From DATAWK01 sp036267255 (lineage in GTDB: Bacteria > Acidobacteriota > Terriglobia > Terriglobales > Acidobacteriaceae), in NCBI GenBank assembly GCA_036267255.1, contig DATAWK010000031.1:124001-188000 (forward strand): 64,000 nucleotides of DNA. The letters run 5' to 3'. Below the pieces are notes generated by a model. It did not search any database. It had not been told where the DNA came from and saw only the letters and a list, made by a program, of their open reading frames with translations. Position numbers and translations under genes: made by a program. This document shows, one piece after another, positions 9,744 to 19,460 of the stretch; position 1 is the stretch's first letter, and the number at the start of each line of letters is the position of its first letter.

Positions 9744-11036
9744 ATGACCGAGATTGTCTCTATTCATGCCCGCGAAATCCTTGATTCGCGCGGCAACCCT
9801 ACTGTTGAAGCCGATGTCGTCCTGGAAAGCGGTGCGATCGGCCGCGCTGCAGTACCCAGCGGCGCCTCCACTGGAGAACATGAGGCAGTCGAGCTACGCG
9901 ATGGAGATAAGGATCATTATCTGGGCAAGGGCGTTCTGCAAGCAGTGGAAAATGTCGAAAGCGTGCTGGCGCCGGAACTTGCCGGTATGGATGCAAGCAA
10001 TCAGCGCTTGATCGATCAGACCATGGTCGCGCTCGATGGCACGCCGAACAAAAGCCGCTTGGGTGCAAACGCGATTCTTGCGGTGTCGATGGCCTGCGCA
10101 CGCGCGACTGCCAACGAACTGCGCATTCCACTTTATCGCTACCTTGGCGGCATCCATGCATGTATCCTGCCCACGCCGATGATGAACATTCTGAACGGCG
10201 GCGCACATGCTGACAACAACGTTGACTTTCAGGAATTCATGATTATGCCCGCAGGCGCAGAAAGCTTTGCCGAGGCATTGCGCTGGGGCGCAGAGGTCTT
10301 CCACACGCTAAAGCGCGTGCTGAAAGATAACGGCTTGAACACCAGCGTAGGCGATGAAGGCGGCTTTGCGCCATCGCTCAAATCCAATACGGAAGCCATC
10401 GAACTGGTGTTGGAAGCGATCACGCAGGCCGGTTACAAACCGGGAGAGGAAATCTTTATCGCGCTGGACCCTGCCTCGAGCGAGTTCTACGACAAAGAAA
10501 AAAAGAAATATGTCTTCAAGAAATCCGACAAGAGCGAGCACACCAGCGAGCAGATGACCCGCTACTGGGAGAGTTGGATCAAGCAGTATCCCATTGTTTC
10601 GCTCGAAGACGGTCTGGCCGAAGACGATTGGGAAGGCTGGCAGTTCCTGACCAAGACCATCGGCAACCATGTGCAACTGGTGGGCGACGATATTTTTGTC
10701 ACCAACACGGAGCGCCTGCAGCGCGGCATTGATGAAGCCATCGCCAACTCCATTCTGATCAAGGTGAACCAGATTGGCACTGTAAGCGAAACCATGGAAG
10801 CCATCGACCTGGCGCGCCGTTACGGCTATACATCGGTCATCTCTCACCGCAGTGGAGAAACGGAAGACACCTTCATTGCCGACCTTGCGGTCGCAACCGG
10901 TGCGGGCCAAATCAAGACGGGTTCCCTCTCACGCACTGATCGTGTTGCCAAGTACAACCAATTATTGCGTATTGAAGAAGAACTGGGTCAGGCCGCAGAG
11001 TATCTTGGCCTGGAAGCAGTGAATTTCGGCGATTAG
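9744..11036 (+). CDS. eno: Enolase (housekeeping copy)
   Basis: Dehydrates 2-phosphoglycerate to phosphoenolpyruvate in glycolysis. The 430-residue length is normal from ATG 9744, which has a GAGGAGT ribosome site; the longer frame to 9636 lacks one. Active-site elements are intact: SGASTGEHEAVELRDGD, LNGGAHADNNVDFQEFM, VGDEGGFAPSL, LDPASSEFYD, IVSLEDGLAEDDW, VGDDIFVTN, KVNQIGTVSE and SHRSGETEDTFIADLAVA. It contains a lysine-rich insertion around EKKKYVFKKSDKSE. gpmI follows, so two consecutive glycolytic steps are adjacent. A second, more divergent enolase lies at 52657-54003 in the fluoride island. Confidence 0.98.
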   Translation: MTEIVSIHAREILDSRGNPTVEADVVLESGAIGRAAVPSGASTGEHEAVELRDGDKDHYLGKGVLQAVENVESVLAPELAGMDASNQRLIDQTMVALDGTPNKSRLGANAILAVSMACARATANELRIPLYRYLGGIHACILPTPMMNILNGGAHADNNVDFQEFMIMPAGAESFAEALRWGAEVFHTLKRVLKDNGLNTSVGDEGGFAPSLKSNTEAIELVLEAITQAGYKPGEEIFIALDPASSEFYDKEKKKYVFKKSDKSEHTSEQMTRYWESWIKQYPIVSLEDGLAEDDWEGWQFLTKTIGNHVQLVGDDIFVTNTERLQRGIDEAIANSILIKVNQIGTVSETMEAIDLARRYGYTSVISHRSGETEDTFIADLAVATGAGQIKTGSLSRTDRVAKYNQLLRIEEELGQAAEYLGLEAVNFGD

Positions 11037-11051
11037 TCATGCCTCTATGCG

Positions 11052-11077
11052 GCCATCCATCATTTCTGGTGGATGGC
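11052..11077 (+). terminator. Hairpin between eno and gpmI
   Basis: Perfect 8-bp inverted repeat GCCATCCA / TGGATGGC with a 10-base loop, 15 bases after the eno stop codon. There is no T-run directly after the stem, so it may be a transcript-stabilising or attenuating hairpin rather than a full intrinsic terminator. Confidence 0.45.
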
Positions 11078-11171
11078 TGCACTTTCGACCCGTCGCTGCG
11101 CACAAAATTGCGATCTACACTGCACTGATTGCAGCAATACAGCTTACCGGCCAGCAATCCAAGGAATTTTG

Positions 11172-12773
11172 ATGCCCAAAAGCAAACCCGTTGTTCTGAC
11201 AATTCTCGATGGCTGGGGCTACCGACCCGATACCTTTGCCAATGCCATCGCGCAGGCACGCAAGCCCAACTACGACCGCCTGCTGGCAGAATTTCCCAAC
11301 ACGCTATTGCATGCGTCGGACCATTTTGTCGGATTGCCCGATGGCCAGATGGGCAACAGTGAGGTCGGACACCTGAATATCGGCGCCGGGCGCATTGTGC
11401 ATATGGACATTACACGGATTGATACCGCAATTGCCGATGGCAGCTTTTTTCAGCATCCCGTTTTAGTAGATGCCATGCACTACGCAGCGTCGAAAGGCCG
11501 CAAACTTCACCTGCTTGGGCTCTTGTCGGACGGTGGTGTGCACTCTCATCAGCGACACCTGTACGCGTTGCTGAAGATGGCGAAGCAGGAACAGCTCTCT
11601 CAGGTTTACGTGCACGCCTTTTTGGATGGCCGCGACACACTGCCTACCAATGGCGCTGGGTACCTGCAACAGCTACAGCAAAAAATGCGCGAATATGGCG
11701 TTGGGGCAATCGCTTCTGTCTCCGGGCGCTACTATGCGATGGATCGCGATCGCCGTTGGGAGCGAGAAGCCAAGGCATTCGATGCGATGGTAAAGGGTCG
11801 CGCGGAAGGCGGTGCGCACGTAGACCCGGTCGCCCACCTGCGCGATTCCTATAACAATGGCGTCACCGACGAGTTTGTTGTGCCTTACGTCTGCACGGAT
11901 GAAAAAGGAAAACCTGTTGCAACCATCGGCGATGAAGACGTCTGCATCTGCTTCAACTATCGCGCCGACCGAGTTCGACAGATTACGCGCGTGCTGGCGC
12001 GCAGCAGCCACCTGACAGCAGAGGATGGACGAGATTTGCCTGGCGCGGACGATCTGGACGCGACGATTCCACGCAATACGATCCCAAACAATCTTCGCTA
12101 CATTTGCATGACGCAGTATGACAAGCTGTTCACGTTGCCGGTGGTCATTCCGCCGGAGTCGATGAATAATCTGCTGGCGAACCTGATGGCCCAGGCGAAC
12201 CTGCGCAACCTGCGCGTGGCGGAGACAGAAAAATACGCACACGTGACTTATTTCTTTAATGGCGGAATCGAAAAGCCGTTTCCGGGTGAAGATCGCGAAC
12301 TGGTGCCCTCACAAAAGGTCGCCACGTATGACCTAGCTCCTGAGATGAGCGCCAGCGGAATAGCCGATGCTGTGATTAAGGCAGTTCAAGACACGGCCTT
12401 CGATGTTGTTGTCGTAAACTTTGCAAATGCCGACATGGTGGGGCACTCCGGTAAGTTGGAACCAACCATCCGTGGCGTGGAAACTGTCGATGCCTGTCTG
12501 GGGCGCGTGTATCAGGCCATCCGGCAACAGGGCGGAACCATGCTGGTAACCGCAGATCATGGCAATGCTGAGATGATGATTGATCCTGCAACCGGCGGTC
12601 CGCACACCGCGCACACCACAAACCCGGTCCCGTTTATTCTGGTTACAGAGGCTGCAAAAAAAGTGGCTGTAAGAAACGACGGCTCGCTGCGCGACATCTC
12701 TCCCACGATGTTGGCGCTGCTGGGTCTGCCCCAGCCAAAGGACATGACGGGATCTTCGCTGATGATTCGATAA
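11172..12773 (+). CDS. gpmI: 2,3-bisphosphoglycerate-independent phosphoglycerate mutase
   Basis: Interconverts 3- and 2-phosphoglycerate using two Mn ions and a phosphoserine intermediate. Begins MPKSKPVVLTILDGWGYRPD; the catalytic serine is in GQMGNSEVGHLNIGAGR. Further family segments are LLGLLSDGGVHSH, HAFLDGRDTLP, VSGRYYAMDRDRRWER, FNYRADRVRQ, VNFANADMVGHSG and TADHGNAEMM. The 533-residue length fits. I chose ATG 11172, which follows an AAGGA ribosome site; the upstream in-frame region has no support. Lies 135 bases after eno and is likely linked with it. Confidence 0.97.
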   Translation: MPKSKPVVLTILDGWGYRPDTFANAIAQARKPNYDRLLAEFPNTLLHASDHFVGLPDGQMGNSEVGHLNIGAGRIVHMDITRIDTAIADGSFFQHPVLVDAMHYAASKGRKLHLLGLLSDGGVHSHQRHLYALLKMAKQEQLSQVYVHAFLDGRDTLPTNGAGYLQQLQQKMREYGVGAIASVSGRYYAMDRDRRWEREAKAFDAMVKGRAEGGAHVDPVAHLRDSYNNGVTDEFVVPYVCTDEKGKPVATIGDEDVCICFNYRADRVRQITRVLARSSHLTAEDGRDLPGADDLDATIPRNTIPNNLRYICMTQYDKLFTLPVVIPPESMNNLLANLMAQANLRNLRVAETEKYAHVTYFFNGGIEKPFPGEDRELVPSQKVATYDLAPEMSASGIADAVIKAVQDTAFDVVVVNFANADMVGHSGKLEPTIRGVETVDACLGRVYQAIRQQGGTMLVTADHGNAEMMIDPATGGPHTAHTTNPVPFILVTEAAKKVAVRNDGSLRDISPTMLALLGLPQPKDMTGSSLMIR

Positions 12774-12790
12774 GATCGCATAGGGTGATA

Positions 12791-14407
12791 ATGACAGAGC
12801 TACTTGGTAAAGCGATTCTGGGTTCGCGCCGCGGCGCATCCACAGGTGAACCATTTCAAGCAGCTGAGCCTGCAACTGGAAAACTGCTTGGCCCTGCTTT
12901 TTACACTTCATCGCTGGAAGAAGTGAACACCGCTGTCACATTGGCAGAAGAGGCATTCTCCACATACAGCCAGACTAGCGGCAACATGCGAGCGGAATTT
13001 CTAATTCGCATTGCCGATGGGTTGCAAGCCGCATCCGTTGAGATTGTGCAGCGGGCCCACGCAGAGACAGCGTTGCCCCTGCCGCGTCTGGAAGGAGAGA
13101 TGGCACGCACAGCCAATCAACTACGCTTCTTCGCCAACGTGGTAAAGGAAGGCTCCTGGTGCATGGCGCGCATCGACCAGGCAGACCCCGGACGCACCCC
13201 AACTCCCAAGCCAGATCTTCGTTCCATGCTGCGCCCACTGGGGCCTGTTGCCGTATTTGGTGCAAGCAATTTTCCGCTGGCGTTTTCTGTTGCAGGCGGA
13301 GACACAGCATCAGCGTTGGCCGCCGGCAATCCCGTAATTGTGAAGGCGCATCCGGCCCATCCTGGCACGAGCGAGCTGGTTGGCCTGGTCATTGCTGAGG
13401 CTGTCCGTGCGTTGCATCTTCATGAGGGCGTCTTTTCATTGCTATTTGATAGTGGCATCCATGTTGGCGCTTCCCTGGTGCAACATCGTGCGACACAGGC
13501 AGTTGCTTTCACTGGATCGTTGGCTGGCGGCAAGGCGCTCATGCAGTTGGCAGCATCCCGTCCAAATCCAATTCCCTGTTTCGCTGAGATGGGCAGTACG
13601 AATCCATTGTTGATTCTTCCTGATGCACTGGAGCAGCGTGCAGACGCCATCGCCGATGGCCTTTTTGCCTCTTTCACCTCTAGCGCCGGTCAGGTTTGCA
13701 CCAAACCGGGCCTTATATTCGTACCTGCAGGCACCGGCGGAGACGGACTGGTGCAAGCGCTTGCGCTTAAAGTGGCGAAGGCTCCGGAAGGCCGTTTGCT
13801 TGCGCGCAACATAGGCGCCAGCTATCAGACCGCAATCAAAATGCGCAATGCGCACGAAGGCATGCGTCTGATCAGGCAATCGACAGCTCAATCGGAGAAA
13901 ACCGAAGCGAACGATCCATTTGCTGCCAGCACCTTTCTCTTTGAGATCTCGGCGGATACACTTCTCGCTCACATGCATCTGGCAGAAGAAGTCTTCGGGC
14001 CAACCACGCTGATCGTCCGCTACAACGATGCAACGCAATTGTTGCAAGCCGGCCATGCTCTCGAAGGCCAATTGGCGATTGCTGTGCATGCGACGGAACA
14101 GGAATTGACGCAGCACCGCACCTTGCTCTCCCTCCTGGAGCGCAAGGCTGGCCGCTTGATCATCAACGGATATACCACCGGAGTGGAAGTTTCCCCTGCC
14201 ATGGTCCACGGCGGACCTTATCCAAGCACGTCGGACAGCCACACCACCTCGGTTGGCGGCATGGCCATCTATCGGTTTGCACGACCCGTTTGTTACCAGA
14301 ACATGCCGCAAACATTGCTTCCTGAAGAGCTGCAGGATGCCAATCCCCTTGGTATCTTGCGCATGCTGGACGGAAAAATGACGCGAGAATCCATTGCGCG
14401 TACATAA
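12791..14407 (+). CDS. 2,5-dioxovalerate (alpha-ketoglutaric semialdehyde) dehydrogenase-type aldehyde dehydrogenase
   Basis: NAD(P)-dependent aldehyde dehydrogenase, 538 residues. The catalytic cysteine is in SSAGQVCTKPG, the general-base Glu in FAEMGSTNPL, and the cofactor segment in VFGASNFPLAFSVAGGDTAS. The last pattern, together with the AHPAHPGTSELV segment and the C-terminal YPSTSDSHTTSVG, is characteristic of the KGSADH branch that oxidises 2,5-dioxovalerate to 2-oxoglutarate in pentose, glucarate or hydroxyproline catabolism. The ATG at 12791 follows AGGGTGATA; a GTG six bases earlier is possible. No sugar-acid dehydratase is adjacent, so the source pathway is not shown by context. 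Confidence 0.85.
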   Translation: MTELLGKAILGSRRGASTGEPFQAAEPATGKLLGPAFYTSSLEEVNTAVTLAEEAFSTYSQTSGNMRAEFLIRIADGLQAASVEIVQRAHAETALPLPRLEGEMARTANQLRFFANVVKEGSWCMARIDQADPGRTPTPKPDLRSMLRPLGPVAVFGASNFPLAFSVAGGDTASALAAGNPVIVKAHPAHPGTSELVGLVIAEAVRALHLHEGVFSLLFDSGIHVGASLVQHRATQAVAFTGSLAGGKALMQLAASRPNPIPCFAEMGSTNPLLILPDALEQRADAIADGLFASFTSSAGQVCTKPGLIFVPAGTGGDGLVQALALKVAKAPEGRLLARNIGASYQTAIKMRNAHEGMRLIRQSTAQSEKTEANDPFAASTFLFEISADTLLAHMHLAEEVFGPTTLIVRYNDATQLLQAGHALEGQLAIAVHATEQELTQHRTLLSLLERKAGRLIINGYTTGVEVSPAMVHGGPYPSTSDSHTTSVGGMAIYRFARPVCYQNMPQTLLPEELQDANPLGILRMLDGKMTRESIART

Positions 14408-14463
14408 ACCAATGTTATATGTAACTAAATCGGTTACATAATAGTCGCCATGAATTTCAAACG

Positions 14464-15987
14464 TTACCGATGTACATCGCCTGACGCTTTTTGTCGTGCA
14501 CGCATCAGCCAATACAGTGGCAAGCCAGCAACCACGATAGCCAGACCTGGCCATGTTGTCGTTGGACGATATAAAAACAGCACAATCAAGATCACGCTTG
14601 CTCCCGCGATGTAAAGCAGCGGCAGCCACGGATACCCAAAGACGCGGTAGGGGCGCGGCGCATTCGGTCGCGTCTTGCGCAGGCGGAGTACGCCTGCAAT
14701 GGTCAAGATATAAAAGATGAGTGCCGCTGAGATTACATAATCCAGCAAGTCGCTGTAAAGATTTCCATAGTGTCTCGTGGTGGTATTAAAGGTACGTGGA
14801 AGAATGAGAAAACAAGACCAGATGCCTTGAATCCAAAGAGCCCAACCGGGCACACGTGCACGATTTAGATTCCCGGCACGGCGAAAAAACAGCCCATCCC
14901 ACGCCATCGCATAATAAACGCGCGCCCCCGCAAGCGTCATTGCATTCACTGTGCCGAATGTGGAAACCATAATGGCAATTGCCATCAGCGCAGCGCCGAA
15001 CAAAGGAAAAATGGTTTGGAGTGCTGCTGTCGCAACTCGGTCGGCAGGCGCATGTTGGATCGCGGTCAGTGGTAACGTCAGCAGGTAGGCGACGTTTGCC
15101 AGCAGATACAACATGATGACCGTTGAAGTTCCAATGCCCAGTGCGAGCGGCAGATTGCGATGCGGTTCCTTCACCTCTGCGGCAACAAAGGTAATATCGT
15201 GCCAGGAGTCTGCAGAAAACAGCGAACCCGTCTGCGCAATACAAATTGCCAGAAACAAGCCCATGCTACTGGCTGCGCTAAGGCCACCAGCAAATGGCGC
15301 AGCGTGACGCACAGTCCAGAAATGATGGAAATTTTCAGCGAGTGCTGCATGGTTCACACCCAATGTACAACCCAGCAGGATAAGCGCCAGCAGCGCGCCG
15401 ATTTTTGCCACGGTAAAAATATTCTGTACGATACGGCCATATTGCAGGCCGCGGCTATTGGTGTAGGTCAAAAGGAGGATGACAACAATCCCCAGCAATT
15501 GCGCGGTCGATAGCGACACTGCGTAGCGCGTTGTGATGTGGATCGGCGCTACGAGATAATGCTCTTCTCCGATCGAAGGAAACAACACTCCGGCAAAGCG
15601 TGCGAATGCTATGGCCACGGCTGCCAACGTGCCGGTTTGGATGACGGTCCAGAGCGTCCATCCATAGAGGAAGCCAAGTAAAGGTGAGAACGCCTCCCGC
15701 AGATAAACATACATGCCGCCAGCTTCTGGAATCATGGCGGCCAGTTCCCCGTAGGCCAATCCCGCTGTTACAGTGAGCACTCCCGTGACAGCCCAGGCGA
15801 CCAACAGCCAGCCTGGACTGGCAATGAGGCGTGCCATCTCTGCAGGAACAATAAAAATTCCAGAACCCACCATGATGCCGATGACGACCATGGTTGAATC
15901 AAATAGGCCAAGGCCGCGGGCAAAGCCGGGACGCGATGAAGTGGGCATGGACGACGAAGCGGGTGACGTAGAGTCTGTCGATTGCAC
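14464..15987 (-). CDS. APC-superfamily amino acid permease
   Basis: A 507-residue inner-membrane transporter with about 12 hydrophobic segments. The first helix carries VVIGIMVGSGIFIVPAEMA, matching the unwound GSGIF substrate/sodium motif of APC transporters, and the region EAGGMYVYLREAF matches the helix 2-3 motif. I start it at GTG 15987 because AAAGGA lies seven bases upstream; the frame extends further to 16068 without a ribosome site. The substrate could be a neutral amino acid; it cannot be assigned from sequence alone. The gene is alone between convergent and codirectional neighbours. Confidence 0.88.
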   Translation of the reverse strand: MQSTDSTSPASSSMPTSSRPGFARGLGLFDSTMVVIGIMVGSGIFIVPAEMARLIASPGWLLVAWAVTGVLTVTAGLAYGELAAMIPEAGGMYVYLREAFSPLLGFLYGWTLWTVIQTGTLAAVAIAFARFAGVLFPSIGEEHYLVAPIHITTRYAVSLSTAQLLGIVVILLLTYTNSRGLQYGRIVQNIFTVAKIGALLALILLGCTLGVNHAALAENFHHFWTVRHAAPFAGGLSAASSMGLFLAICIAQTGSLFSADSWHDITFVAAEVKEPHRNLPLALGIGTSTVIMLYLLANVAYLLTLPLTAIQHAPADRVATAALQTIFPLFGAALMAIAIMVSTFGTVNAMTLAGARVYYAMAWDGLFFRRAGNLNRARVPGWALWIQGIWSCFLILPRTFNTTTRHYGNLYSDLLDYVISAALIFYILTIAGVLRLRKTRPNAPRPYRVFGYPWLPLLYIAGASVILIVLFLYRPTTTWPGLAIVVAGLPLYWLMRARQKASGDVHR

Positions 15988-16123
15988 GTTACATCCTTTG
16001 TACCCGTTCGGAACAAAGAATGGATAGAGAAAGATCCATGGAGATGCCAATCTCCAGACCATCCACAATGTCAGCGGATGGCTTTCGCGGATTCCAAGTC
16101 GTGCATGGACATCTATGAGATTT

Positions 16124-17941
16124 CTATTTTTGCTTCTCTATAAGCTCTGCCCATCGCGCATATAGTTGGTCAACCGCATCTTGTGCTTTTTCCAATTGCG
16201 CATGTACAGCCAGCAGACGTGGGCCATCGCTGACAATAGCTGAATCTTCCAATGCAGCGCGAGCTGTGTCGAGCACCCCTTCTGCGGCAACAACTCTATC
16301 TTCAATCCCAGAAAATTCACGAGCCTCCAGATAAGAAAGCTTGACCTTCTTAACTGTTCCGCCGGAAACATTTGCGGATTGCGTCTCTGGCATCAACGGA
16401 CTGGTCGTGTTTGCCATGACAGCATACTGATTCTGCGCCTGCCATGTGTCCCACTGAGAATAGTCGGCAAAGCGCTCTGCTCCGCCCTGGCCATCGAGCC
16501 CCAAAACAACGGTGGAGACACGATCCAGCATGTAGCGATCGTGCGTTACCAGCACCAACGCACCGGGATATTCCAGCAGACTCTCTTCCAGAATTTCCAG
16601 CGTGGGAATATCAAGATCGTTGGTTGGCTCATCCAACAGCAGCACATCGGCTGGCTGCAGCATCAGTCTGGCAATCAGAACGCGTGCACGCTCCCCGCCA
16701 GAAAGCCTCTCGACCGGTTGATTCAACTGTTCTCCTGTGAACAGAAATTTTGCAGCCCAGCTTGCAACGTGCACAACTCGTCCCTGATACACCACGGAAT
16801 CGCTGTCCGGCGCTAACGCACGCCGCAGTGTCAACCTCTCATCCAGTTCGCGTGTCTGATCCAGGTAAACGATTCTGAGAGCATCCGTCTTTTTAATGGA
16901 ACCTGCGATGGGCATCGTTTCACCCGTCAACAAACGCAGCAACGTTGTCTTGCCGCTACCATTCGCACCCACCAAACCCACGCGCATTCCTGCTGTAAGA
17001 ATGAAGTTCAGATTTTGAAACAATGTGCGACCATTCACCGCATAGGTGACATTTTCCAACTCCACCAACCGCTTGGTCTGGCGTTCGCTGGCAGAAAATT
17101 CAATGCCGGCCTTCGCCGTCCGCGTCCGAGATTTCATTTCAGCCAGTTCTCCAATCATCGCATTGGCAGTCTGAATGCGTGCCTTCGCTTTGGTAGCACG
17201 CGCCTTCGGTCCGCGACGCAGCCATTCCATTTCCGTATGAACACGATTGGTCAGCGCATCCTGGTGCTTGCTCTGCGCAAGAAGAAATGCTTCTTTCTTC
17301 TCCAGAAATTCATCGTATTTTCCACGCACGCGGAGCACGCCATCGGGATAGATGCGATCCAGCTCCACCATTTCCAGTGCGACATTCTCCAGAAAATAGC
17401 GATCATGGCTGACAAAAACACAGGCAAACGCAGCTTGGTTCAGCAAATCTTCCAGCCATTGAATCCCGGCAAGATCCAGATGGTTGGTTGGCTCATCCAG
17501 CAACAACACATCGGGCAGCTCCACCATTGCCTCTGCAATTGCAAGACGCTTTTGCCAGCCACCGGAAAGCTTCGCTGCCGATTGGTCGAAATCTTCGAAT
17601 CCAGTACGTCCCAATGTCTCGGCGATGCGCGCCTCCCATTCGGACTCTGGAGCTCTGATTTTTCGCAGCGCGCTCGTCAGTACATCGCGCACGCTCATGC
17701 CGGCAGCAAACTCAGATTCCTGCGCAACGAAACTCACGCGAGCCAGCTTGCGCAAGGCAACTTCACCCTCATCGGCGTCTATACGCCCAGCAAGGATTCC
17801 AATCAGGGTTGATTTACCGGATCCATTCGGCCCGATCAGGCCAATGCGGTCCCCCTGAGACACGGTAAAAGAGACATTGCGAAATAATGGTTGCGCCCCA
17901 AAACGTATGGAGAGACCTTGTGCATTTAGAATTGGCGGCAA
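16124..17941 (-). CDS. ABC-F family ATPase (Uup/EttA-like)
   Basis: A 605-residue soluble protein with two ABC nucleotide-binding domains and no membrane domain. NBD1 has Walker A GPNGSGKST, signature LSGGWQKR and Walker B VLLLDEPTNHLD. NBD2 has Walker A GANGSGKTT, signature LSGGERARV and Walker B VLLLDEPTNDLD. A charged linker (~residues 235-300) and a C-terminal coiled-coil-like tail follow the Uup plan. ABC-F proteins act on ribosomes or nucleic acid structures. The start appears to be TTG at 17941 with AAGGA upstream. Family certain, subfamily likely Uup. Confidence 0.92.
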   Translation of the reverse strand: MPPILNAQGLSIRFGAQPLFRNVSFTVSQGDRIGLIGPNGSGKSTLIGILAGRIDADEGEVALRKLARVSFVAQESEFAAGMSVRDVLTSALRKIRAPESEWEARIAETLGRTGFEDFDQSAAKLSGGWQKRLAIAEAMVELPDVLLLDEPTNHLDLAGIQWLEDLLNQAAFACVFVSHDRYFLENVALEMVELDRIYPDGVLRVRGKYDEFLEKKEAFLLAQSKHQDALTNRVHTEMEWLRRGPKARATKAKARIQTANAMIGELAEMKSRTRTAKAGIEFSASERQTKRLVELENVTYAVNGRTLFQNLNFILTAGMRVGLVGANGSGKTTLLRLLTGETMPIAGSIKKTDALRIVYLDQTRELDERLTLRRALAPDSDSVVYQGRVVHVASWAAKFLFTGEQLNQPVERLSGGERARVLIARLMLQPADVLLLDEPTNDLDIPTLEILEESLLEYPGALVLVTHDRYMLDRVSTVVLGLDGQGGAERFADYSQWDTWQAQNQYAVMANTTSPLMPETQSANVSGGTVKKVKLSYLEAREFSGIEDRVVAAEGVLDTARAALEDSAIVSDGPRLLAVHAQLEKAQDAVDQLYARWAELIEKQK

Positions 17942-18038
17942 AATGGATTTCCTTGCAGAGTATCTAATTGCAAGTGTAACAAGCCGAAAAATATAGGCTA
18001 ATTGCTCGCCTGCCTACTGTTCGAGGTTCAAACACGGC

Positions 18039-18227
18039 CTATGCTTGTTTCTGCGCCTGGGCTTTGAGCAAGAGTCGCGTGTATTCTGCTGGATGCGGTA
18101 CCAGCAAAGAGTCTGCGATTGCCTTGCGGTAACCACCTGCATAAATCGAATACATGACAGCCAGCGCACAACCTACCCCGAGAAAAAATCCGAAGAAAAA
18201 CCCTATCATGATGGTCGTGTAGGTCAT
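18039..18227 (-). CDS. Small single-pass membrane protein, unknown
   Basis: A 62-residue protein with a Phe/Gly-rich transmembrane helix (IMIGFFFGFFLGVGCALAVM) followed by a basic/polar tail ending in KAQAQKQA. I do not recognise it. It lies between the ABC-F gene and tRNA-Val on the same strand. The clean hydrophobic N-terminus with a short cytosolic tail is plausible for a real small protein, but there is no independent support. Confidence 0.5.
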   Translation of the reverse strand: MTYTTIMIGFFFGFFLGVGCALAVMYSIYAGGYRKAIADSLLVPHPAEYTRLLLKAQAQKQA

Positions 18228-18251
18228 CCGCTTCTTACCTTCCTAAGCTGG

Positions 18252-18323
18252 TGGGCGCTGCAGGATTCGAACCTGCGACTTCCACCGTGTGAAGGTGGCA
18301 CTCTACCGCTGAGTTAAGCGCCC
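18252..18323 (-). tRNA. tRNA-Val (CAC)
   Basis: On the minus strand a 72-nt cloverleaf can be folded. The acceptor stem is GGGCGCT/AGCGCCC, the anticodon stem CCACC/GGTGG encloses the loop TTCACAC with anticodon CAC (Val), and the T arm GCAGGTTCGAATCCTGC is standard. The discriminator base is A and CCA is not encoded. Confidence 0.95.
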
Positions 18324-18446
18324 TGGAATCCGCATTTGCGGCAATTGGGCAGCGCGAATGCGCGCGATGGATTGGGGAATCCCAGAAAGCCGCAAGACTA
18401 TGCACTTTCCGTCTGTTCTGCGTAAAGTATACGCTAGAACTCGAGC

Positions 18447-19442
18447 ATGACAATGTTGCAGAACGACGGCAGTCCGGAGCGACTTCCTCGAGACCACCAG
18501 GGCAATCGTGAAGCCGACACTGCATCGGCGGATGACTCGCCTGAGGTGCCGGAACGAGTTCCTGAGGACAGTCTGGAGCCAGACCCAGGAGAAAAGTCTC
18601 TAGAGGGCGTTTCTGAGGATGGCCAAGACCTTTTGGAATATCCGATAGACCTGCCATCGGAGCCTTTCTTTGAGGAAGATAGCAGTTCCCAAAATGACAT
18701 ACCGGAGCCGGACGAAACCCTCCCGGAAAACGAAGAAAATCCTGATTTGGAGGCGCAACTTACAGGGTCCAATGGGGTTTCTGATGGTATGGGTACGATT
18801 GCGCTAGACCGGGCACCGTTCCGAGGAAAGCAGTCCGCCGCGACCGCGCCGCTGCGGACCGATGACTGGTCCAAGCTGAGCGACGCTGAAATCATGCAGC
18901 GCGCCGGAACAGGAGATGATGCCTGCCTGGAATATCTGGTCGCCAAGTATCGCCGGCCAATCGTGCATTTCATGTTTCGCATGGTGCGAAATCAAGCGGT
19001 GGCGGAAGAGTTGGCGCAGGAGGTTTTTCTCCGCGTGTATCGATCACGGCAAAGTTATCGTGCAGAGGCACGCTTCAGCACCTGGCTTTACCGCATTGCA
19101 AGTAATCTAGCCGTCAACCATGCGCGGGACACCAAGTATGAACGGAGCGCGTCGAGTGTCTACCTGGATGCCGTCGATGCAGAGACCGGTACTTCACCCG
19201 ATGTGGCAGACAGCACCCCTTCTGTCGAGCAGGATATGCTGCAAAAGGAGCGCATGCGCCAGATTCGCGCGCAGGTACTGGCACTGCCGGAACGACAAAA
19301 AATGGCTGTATTGATGCACAAATATCAGGGGCTCAACTATAAAGATATCGGAGCCGTTCTCAAGCTCAGTGAGTCCGCAACAAAGTCACTTCTCTTTCGC
19401 GCATATCAGACATTGCGCGAGAGCCTGAAAGCGTTTGTCTGA
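18447..19442 (+). CDS. ECF-type RNA polymerase sigma factor with acidic N-terminal extension
   Basis: The C-terminal ~185 residues form a sigma-E-like factor. Region 2 is CLEYLVAKYRRPIVHFMFRM through EELAQEVFLRVYRSR and FSTWLYRIASNLAVNHARD; region 4 is LPERQKMAVLMHKYQGLNYK then IGAVLKLSESATKSLLFRAY. The first ~140 residues are very acidic and Pro/Ser-rich, with no recognisable domain. If translation starts at ATG 18789 instead, the protein loses most of that extension; neither start has a strong ribosome site, so the N-terminus is uncertain. A zinc-type anti-sigma gene follows 18 bases later, as expected for ECF pairs. Confidence 0.88.
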   Translation: MTMLQNDGSPERLPRDHQGNREADTASADDSPEVPERVPEDSLEPDPGEKSLEGVSEDGQDLLEYPIDLPSEPFFEEDSSSQNDIPEPDETLPENEENPDLEAQLTGSNGVSDGMGTIALDRAPFRGKQSAATAPLRTDDWSKLSDAEIMQRAGTGDDACLEYLVAKYRRPIVHFMFRMVRNQAVAEELAQEVFLRVYRSRQSYRAEARFSTWLYRIASNLAVNHARDTKYERSASSVYLDAVDAETGTSPDVADSTPSVEQDMLQKERMRQIRAQVLALPERQKMAVLMHKYQGLNYKDIGAVLKLSESATKSLLFRAYQTLRESLKAFV

Positions 19443-19460
19443 AGAGAGGGGTGTGGGATT

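Noticed and set aside
13442..14629. 395-codon antisense frame opposite the aldehyde dehydrogenase
   Set aside because: It mirrors a gene with full catalytic motifs, has no family features and no ribosome site; a shadow frame.
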